From Pseudomonas fluorescens (GTDB lineage Bacteria > Pseudomonadota > Gammaproteobacteria > Pseudomonadales > Pseudomonadaceae): a stretch of DNA of 64,000 nt. The stretch spans positions 310,001 through 374,000 of the forward strand of contig NZ_CABVIY010000004.1 in the NCBI RefSeq assembly GCF_902498195.1, in the 5' to 3' direction. Shown here piece after piece: positions 59,485-64,000 of this stretch (positions are counted from its first letter, which is position 1; each line of letters begins with the position of its first letter). The position numbers and the translations under genes were made by a program. The notes under the pieces are model-generated. The model did no database searches. It was not told the DNA's origin and was given only the letters and a program-made list of their open reading frames with translations.

Positions 59485-60411
59485 ATGAACCGAAACGATC
59501 TGCGTCGCGTCGACATGAACCTGCTGGTGATCTTCGAAGCGCTGATGTTCGAAAAGAACCTGACCCGCGTCGCGGAAAAACTGTTCATGGGCCAGCCGGC
59601 GGTGAGCGCCGCCCTTGGCCGGTTGCGCGATCTGTTCGACGACCCGTTGCTGTTGCGCAACGGTCGCGGCATGGAGCCGACGGGCCGCGCGCTGGCGATT
59701 CTCAAGGAACTGCAACCGGCGATGGACACCATTTCCGGCGCGGTCAGCCGGGCCAAGGAGTTCGATCCGGCCACCAGTTGCGATGTGTTTCGCATCGGGC
59801 TGTCGGACGATGCCGAGTTTGGCCTGTTCCCGCCGTTGTTGCGCCAATTGCAGGAAGAGGCGCCGGGGATTGTGGTCGTGGTGCGCCGAGCCAATTACCT
59901 GTTGATGCCGGCGTTGCTGGCCTCCGGTGAAATCTCCGTGGGCGTGAGCTACACCACCGATCTGCCGGCCAATGCCAAGCGCAAGACACTGCGCGACATT
60001 CCCTGCAAGGTGCTGCGTGGCGACACCCGGCCGGGGACGTTGACGCTGGATGAATACTGCGCGCGGCCCCACGCCATGGTGTCGTTTTCCGGCGATTTGA
60101 GCGGCAACATCGACCTGGACCTGGCGAAGATCGGCCGCTGTCGCAAGGTGGTGTTGGGCGTGCCGCAGTTCAGTGGCCTGCGCGCCTTGCTGGCCGGGAC
60201 CGAGATGATTGCCACCGTGCCGGACTATGCGGCTTGCGCGCTGGTCGAGGGTTGCGGCTTGCGGGCCGAGGATCCGCCGTTTGCGATCGAGGCGGCGCAA
60301 TTGTCGATGGCCTGGAGCGGGGTGCATGACAACGACCCGGCGGAGCGGTGGTTGCGTTCGCGGATCAGTCAGTTCATGTCAGCGCCTCTGGATATTCCGG
60401 TCACTGCCTGA
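59485..60411 (+). CDS. LysR-family regulator (NahR/NodD-like)
   Basis: 308 residues. The N-terminus LRRVDMNLLVIFEALMFEKNLTRVAEKLFMGQPAVSAALGRLRDLF is the NodD/NahR/LeuO-type HTH pattern, followed by a substrate domain (FRIGLSDDAEFGLFPPLL). ATG 59485 is preferred over a GTG two codons earlier. It is upstream of the ABM-amidohydrolase-YcaC genes with about 530 bp of repeats between, a possible regulator of that cluster. Confidence 0.92.
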   Translation: MNRNDLRRVDMNLLVIFEALMFEKNLTRVAEKLFMGQPAVSAALGRLRDLFDDPLLLRNGRGMEPTGRALAILKELQPAMDTISGAVSRAKEFDPATSCDVFRIGLSDDAEFGLFPPLLRQLQEEAPGIVVVVRRANYLLMPALLASGEISVGVSYTTDLPANAKRKTLRDIPCKVLRGDTRPGTLTLDEYCARPHAMVSFSGDLSGNIDLDLAKIGRCRKVVLGVPQFSGLRALLAGTEMIATVPDYAACALVEGCGLRAEDPPFAIEAAQLSMAWSGVHDNDPAERWLRSRISQFMSAPLDIPVTA

Positions 60412-60467
60412 TTGTCACGGATGCCCCTGCTTGCGATGGCGGCCTGACAGCCGACCATTTTCTTGGT

Positions 60468-60540
60468 GGTGTACATATCCATTTCCTGCGGTAACGGCCA
60501 CTGGCGGTTTCGCCGCACGGCGCTACGCGCCTGCCCCCCG
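60468..60540 (-). repeat. Dispersed intergenic repeat, copy 4 (reverse)
   Basis: GGTGTACATATCCATTTCCT, GCGGTAACGGCCACTGGCGG and TTTCGCCGCACGGCGCTACG match the reverse complement of copies 1-2. Nearby text (CCCCCGGATAAACGCCGGAAC) is unassigned. Confidence 0.72.
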
Positions 60541-60654
60541 GATAAACGCCGGAACGAGGCCTCCCGAGGGGCGGGTGGATCAAGATCAAAAGCTGCAGGC
60601 GAGCTAACGCTCGGCCTGATGAGTGGTGAGCGCGGGTGTACATCACACCGCTTT

Positions 60655-60824
60655 TGTGGGAGCGGGCTTGCTCGCGAAGGCGGCCTGACAGCCGACCTGT
60701 CTTCACGGATGAACTCGATCCCCTGTAGGAGCGAGCCTGCTCGCGATGGGCGTCCAGGCACCGCGATCATCCAGACAGCACTCGTCATCTTTAACCTCCA
60801 TCGCGAGCAGGCTCGCTCCTACAG
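60655..60824. repeat. Single REP core plus a REP pair
   Basis: TGTGGGAGCGGGCTTGCTCG at 60655 is followed at 60724 by an inverted pair that ends with CTCCTACAG at 60824. The region 60541-60654 just before it shows no gene. Confidence 0.85.
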
Positions 60825-60940
60825 GAAACCGGATCGGTTTCAGATCCGCGTGCCCGGCGAAAAAGAGCACGTACATCCAATTTTTTCCTTCCCCGCACCG
60901 GCACTATTTCCCTCAACCTGTTTCGCCGGAGCCTTTTGTC

Positions 60941-61546
60941 ATGCCTCAAGCCCATTCCCAGAGCACGCCAGCCCCGGGGTTCGATGAAGTCGTGACCCTG
61001 ATCGTCAAACACCGGATCAAGGCCGGTTTTGAAGCGCCTTATGAGGCCTGGCTGCGCAACATCGTCAAGGTGGCCGGACAGAGCGAAGGGCACCTGGGGG
61101 TGGACGTGGTCCGTGGCAAGCACGCCGGCTTGCAGATGTTCACCTGCGTGCTGCGCTTCTGTTCCACCGAGGCCATGCAGCGCTGGCTCGATTCGCCGCA
61201 ACGCCAGGCGCTGGTCGACGAAGCCGCGCCGATGCTGGCCGACGGCGACCAGACCGAAGTCAACCCGGTCAACGAATTCTGGTTCGCCCCGCTGGCCGAT
61301 GCCGCCTCGCCACCGCCGCGCTGGAAGCAGGCCGTGGTGACGTTGCTGGTGATCCTGCCGCACACCTTGCTGGTGCCGCTGATCTGGGGGCCGTTGTTGC
61401 AACTCAATGCCTTCCTGTCCAGCTACGTGGTCGCCACGTTCCTGATCACCCTGACCATCGTGCTGTCGGTGGTGTACGTCTTCATGCCGCTGGCCACGCG
61501 CCTGTTCGCCCGGTGGCTCGAAGCCGGCCAGTCCCATTCCGCTTAG
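60941..61546 (+). CDS. Antibiotic-biosynthesis-monooxygenase-domain membrane protein
   Basis: 201 residues: an N-terminal ABM-type ferredoxin-like domain (FDEVVTLIVKHRIKAGFEAPYEAWL; residues 14-110) fused to a C-terminal pair of membrane helices (VVTLLVILPHTLLVPLIWGPL; VVATFLITLTIVLSVVYVFM). The combination suggests a membrane-tethered small-molecule oxygenase or sensor. The reading frame starts at ATG 60941. It sits 31 bp before the amidohydrolase, so the two are in one operon. Confidence 0.85.
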   Translation: MPQAHSQSTPAPGFDEVVTLIVKHRIKAGFEAPYEAWLRNIVKVAGQSEGHLGVDVVRGKHAGLQMFTCVLRFCSTEAMQRWLDSPQRQALVDEAAPMLADGDQTEVNPVNEFWFAPLADAASPPPRWKQAVVTLLVILPHTLLVPLIWGPLLQLNAFLSSYVVATFLITLTIVLSVVYVFMPLATRLFARWLEAGQSHSA

Positions 61547-61576
61547 CCCTCTACAAACATGCCTTAAGGAAACGCG

Positions 61577-63415
61577 ATGAACGCCGATCTGATTTTGTTC
61601 AATGGCCAGTTTCATACCGTTGACCGGGAAAACCCGCGCGCCAGCGCCGTGGCCATCCGCGAGGGCCGCTTCGTCGCGGTCGGCACCGATGCCGAGGCCA
61701 TGGCGCTGCGCGGCTCGGGCACACAGGTCATCGATCTCAAGGGCCGTTGCGTGATTCCCGGTCTCAACGATTCGCACCTGCACCTGATCCGTGGCGGCTT
61801 GAACTACAACCTTGAATTGCGCTGGGAAGGCGTGCCGTCGCTGGCCGACGCGCTGCGCATGCTCAAGGAGCAGGCCGACCGCACGCCGACACCGCAGTGG
61901 GTGCGGGTGGTGGGCGGCTGGAACGAATTCCAGTTCGCCGAAAAGCGCATGCCGACCCTGGAAGAACTCAACCAGGCGGCGCCGGACACCCCGGTGTTTG
62001 TCCTGCACCTGTACGACCGCGCCTTGCTCAATCGCGCGGCCTTGCGCGTGGCCGGTTACACCCGCGATACGCCTAACCCGCCGGGTGGCGAGATTGTCCG
62101 CGATGCCAACGGCAACCCCACCGGCATGCTGGTGGCGCGTCCCAACGCGATGATTCTCTACTCGACCCTGGCCAAGGGGCCGAAGCTGCCGCTGGAGTAT
62201 CAGGTCAACTCGACCCGCCAGTTCATGCGCGAACTCAATCGCCTGGGCCTGACCAGCGCCATCGATGCCGGCGGTGGTTTCCAGAATTATCCGGACGACT
62301 ACCAAGTGATCGAGCAGTTGGCCAAGGACCAGCAACTGACCATTCGCATCGCCTATAACCTCTTCACTCAGAAGCCCAAGGAAGAGCTGACGGACTTCCA
62401 GAACTGGACCGGCAGCGTCAAGTTGCACCAGGGCGACGATTACCTGCGGCACAACGGCGCCGGGGAAATGCTGGTGTTCTCGGCGGCGGACTTCGAGGAC
62501 TTCCTCGAACCGCGCCCGGACCTGCCGCAAAGCATGGAAGACGAACTGGAGCCGGTGGTGCGCCACCTGGTCGAGCAGCGCTGGCCGTTCCGTTTGCACG
62601 CCACCTACAACGAATCCATCAGCCGCATGCTCGACGTGTTCGAGAAGGTCAACCGTGATATCCCGTTCAACGGTTTGCCGTGGTTCTTCGACCATGCCGA
62701 AACCATCACCCCGCAGAACATTGAGCGGGTGCGGGCGCTGGGTGGCGGTATCGCGATTCAGGACCGCATGGCGTTCCAGGGCGAATATTTTGTCGAGCGC
62801 TATGGCGCCAAGGCCGCCGAAGCCACGCCGCCGATCCAGCGCATGCTCGCCGAAGGCGTGCCCGTTGGCGCCGGCACCGACGCGACGCGGGTCTCCAGCT
62901 ACAACCCCTGGACCTCGCTGTACTGGATGGTCAGCGGTCGCACCGTGGGCGGCCTGGCGCTGCACGCCGAAGGCCTGTCGCGCCAGACCGCGCTGGAACT
63001 GTTCACCCACGGCAGCGCCTGGTTCTCGTCCGAGCAGGGCAAGAAAGGCCAGATCAAGGTCGGGCAACTGGCGGACGTGGCGGCGTTGAGCGCGGATTTT
63101 TTCAGTGTCGACGAAGAAGCGATCAAGTGGATCGAGTCGGTACTGACCGTGGTCGGCGGCAAGGTGGTGTACGCCGCTGGCGATTTCGAGAAGCTCGGAC
63201 CTGCCAGCGTGCCGGTGCTGCCGGACTGGTCGCCGGTGGTGAAAGTCCCGGGCCACTGGCGGCCGGACTCGCCGTTGCAGGCGCAGGTTCATGTGTGCAG
63301 CGGGCCGTGCCAGGTGCATTCCCACAGCCATGAGCGGGCGCGTCTGTCGAATGCGCCGGTCAGCGATTTCGCCGGTTTCTGGGGCGCCTTCGGCTGTTCG
63401 TGCTTTGCCTTCTGA
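61577..63415 (+). CDS. Amidohydrolase (YtcJ-like) with His/Cys-rich tail
   Basis: 612 residues of the amidohydrolase superfamily, YtcJ-like branch: LKGRCVIPGLNDSHLHLIRGG carries the first metal histidines; later FRLHATYNESISR and GAGTDATRV match the conserved metal/catalytic regions. It probably hydrolyses an amide or similar bond in a small molecule. The C-terminus is extended (about residue 570 on) with HVCSGPCQVHSHSHE and an end GCSCFAF, rich in His and Cys and unusual for the family; it may bind metal. AAGGAA precedes the start. Confidence 0.9.
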   Translation: MNADLILFNGQFHTVDRENPRASAVAIREGRFVAVGTDAEAMALRGSGTQVIDLKGRCVIPGLNDSHLHLIRGGLNYNLELRWEGVPSLADALRMLKEQADRTPTPQWVRVVGGWNEFQFAEKRMPTLEELNQAAPDTPVFVLHLYDRALLNRAALRVAGYTRDTPNPPGGEIVRDANGNPTGMLVARPNAMILYSTLAKGPKLPLEYQVNSTRQFMRELNRLGLTSAIDAGGGFQNYPDDYQVIEQLAKDQQLTIRIAYNLFTQKPKEELTDFQNWTGSVKLHQGDDYLRHNGAGEMLVFSAADFEDFLEPRPDLPQSMEDELEPVVRHLVEQRWPFRLHATYNESISRMLDVFEKVNRDIPFNGLPWFFDHAETITPQNIERVRALGGGIAIQDRMAFQGEYFVERYGAKAAEATPPIQRMLAEGVPVGAGTDATRVSSYNPWTSLYWMVSGRTVGGLALHAEGLSRQTALELFTHGSAWFSSEQGKKGQIKVGQLADVAALSADFFSVDEEAIKWIESVLTVVGGKVVYAAGDFEKLGPASVPVLPDWSPVVKVPGHWRPDSPLQAQVHVCSGPCQVHSHSHERARLSNAPVSDFAGFWGAFGCSCFAF

Positions 63416-63484
63416 TACCCGTTAAACAGCGCCGGGCCTACGGGTCCGGCACGCAAGCGACAACCATCCACCAAGGAGTTTTCC

Positions 63485-64000
63485 ATGAGCAACGTTCCGT
63501 ACTCTCGCCTGAACAAAGACGACGCTGTTGTGCTGCTGGTCGATCACCAGACCGGCCTGATCTCGCTGGTGCAGGATTTCTCGCCCAACGAATTCAAGAA
63601 CAACGTGCTGGCCCTGGGCGACATCGCCAAGTTCTTCAAGCTGCCGACCATCCTCACCACCAGTTTCGACAAAGGTCCGAACGGTCCGATCGTGCCGGAA
63701 CTCAAGGCGCAATTCCCCGACGCGCCGTTCATTGCGCGCCCGGGCCAGATCAACGCCTGGGACAACGAAGACTTCGTCAAGGCCGTGAAGGCCACCGGTC
63801 GCAAGCAACTGATCATCGCCGGTGTAGTGACCGACGTGTGCGTGGCGTTCCCGACCCTCTCGGCCATTGCCGAAGGGTTTGAAGTGTTCGTGGTGACCGA
63901 CGCTTCCGGCACCTTCAACACCACCGTGCAACAAGCCGCCTGGGCGCGCATGTCGGCCGCCGGTGCACACCTGCTGAACTGGTTCTCGGTGGCGTGCGAG
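63485..64000 (+). CDS. Isochorismatase-like hydrolase (YcaC type), 5' part
   Basis: 172 residues are visible and the frame is open at the window end. Asp20 (LLVDHQTGL) and the catalytic Cys119 (GVVTDVCVAFPTL) mark the cysteine-hydrolase fold; YcaC-like proteins of this type are about 200 residues, so most of the gene is present. Natural substrates are unknown. AAGGAG sits before the ATG at 63485. It follows the amidohydrolase by 69 bp and is likely cotranscribed. Confidence 0.92.
   Translation, partial: MSNVPYSRLNKDDAVVLLVDHQTGLISLVQDFSPNEFKNNVLALGDIAKFFKLPTILTTSFDKGPNGPIVPELKAQFPDAPFIARPGQINAWDNEDFVKAVKATGRKQLIIAGVVTDVCVAFPTLSAIAEGFEVFVVTDASGTFNTTVQQAAWARMSAAGAHLLNWFSVACE

Overview
The window is chromosomal DNA of a fluorescent-group Pseudomonas. 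The evidence is the high GC content, the many intergenic REP pairs built on the GAGCGGGCTTGCTCGCGA core, and gene families typical of that group. No rRNA or tRNA genes, CRISPR array, transposase or phage genes were seen. Both ends cut genes: the 3' part of a sugar/inositol-type ABC permease lies on the left, and an isochorismatase-like (YcaC-type) hydrolase on the right is open to the last base.

Region 1 (about 1.4-30.2 kb) is an organosulfur-scavenging island. It holds two aliphatic-sulfonate-type binding proteins, one SsuC/SsuB-type permease and ATPase pair, two bacterial-luciferase-family monooxygenases (NtaA/DszA-like and SsuD-like), a DszC/SfnC-like acyl-CoA-dehydrogenase-fold flavoenzyme, a TauD-type dioxygenase, a peroxiredoxin, a D-2-hydroxyacid dehydrogenase, a cysteine-dioxygenase-family enzyme coupled to a four-domain rhodanese, a class II aldolase and a LysR regulator. 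Three TonB-dependent receptors and a dedicated tonB-exbB-exbD set give it its own outer-membrane uptake. A Tat-exported flavin amine oxidase and an exported RidA protein sit among the receptors. Reading the promoters by eye, I find (i) a 15-bp box, roughly TTAGG-N5-CCTAA, upstream of six units, with a -10-like hexamer exactly 22 nt downstream in five of them, and (ii) a shared 5'-leader element (CCGACCCC, 3-5 nt, CCAGGYGGAGG) just before four genes, complementary to the ribosome-binding region in three of them. Together these look like an uncharacterised regulon with a possible RNA layer. The island also carries a 1.4-kb tandem array of eleven REP pairs.

Region 2 (30.7-39.0 kb) is mixed housekeeping: a lipoprotein, a VOC protein, TetR plus 3-hydroxyacyl-CoA dehydrogenase, an AraC regulator, an unknown membrane protein, an ABC exporter and an alpha/beta hydrolase.

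Region 3 (39.7-44.7 kb) is a 2-deoxyribose utilisation locus: kinase, FucP-type permease, DUF4432/DeoX-type protein, DeoR regulator and DeoC aldolase. A 16-bp TGTTA-N6-TAACA operator lies in front of both the kinase and deoC.

Region 4 (44.7-56.3 kb) has a quinone oxidoreductase, an MFS transporter with a divergent LysR, a pirin, a GlxA-type regulator, a 14-TM efflux transporter, and two convergent paralogous winged-helix/ATPase regulators, one of them truncated.

Region 5 (56.4-64.0 kb) has a flavodoxin-like protein, a catalase and a short AraC regulator; the flavodoxin and araC promoter regions share an exact 20-bp site. A LysR gene and an ABM-amidohydrolase-YcaC cluster follow.
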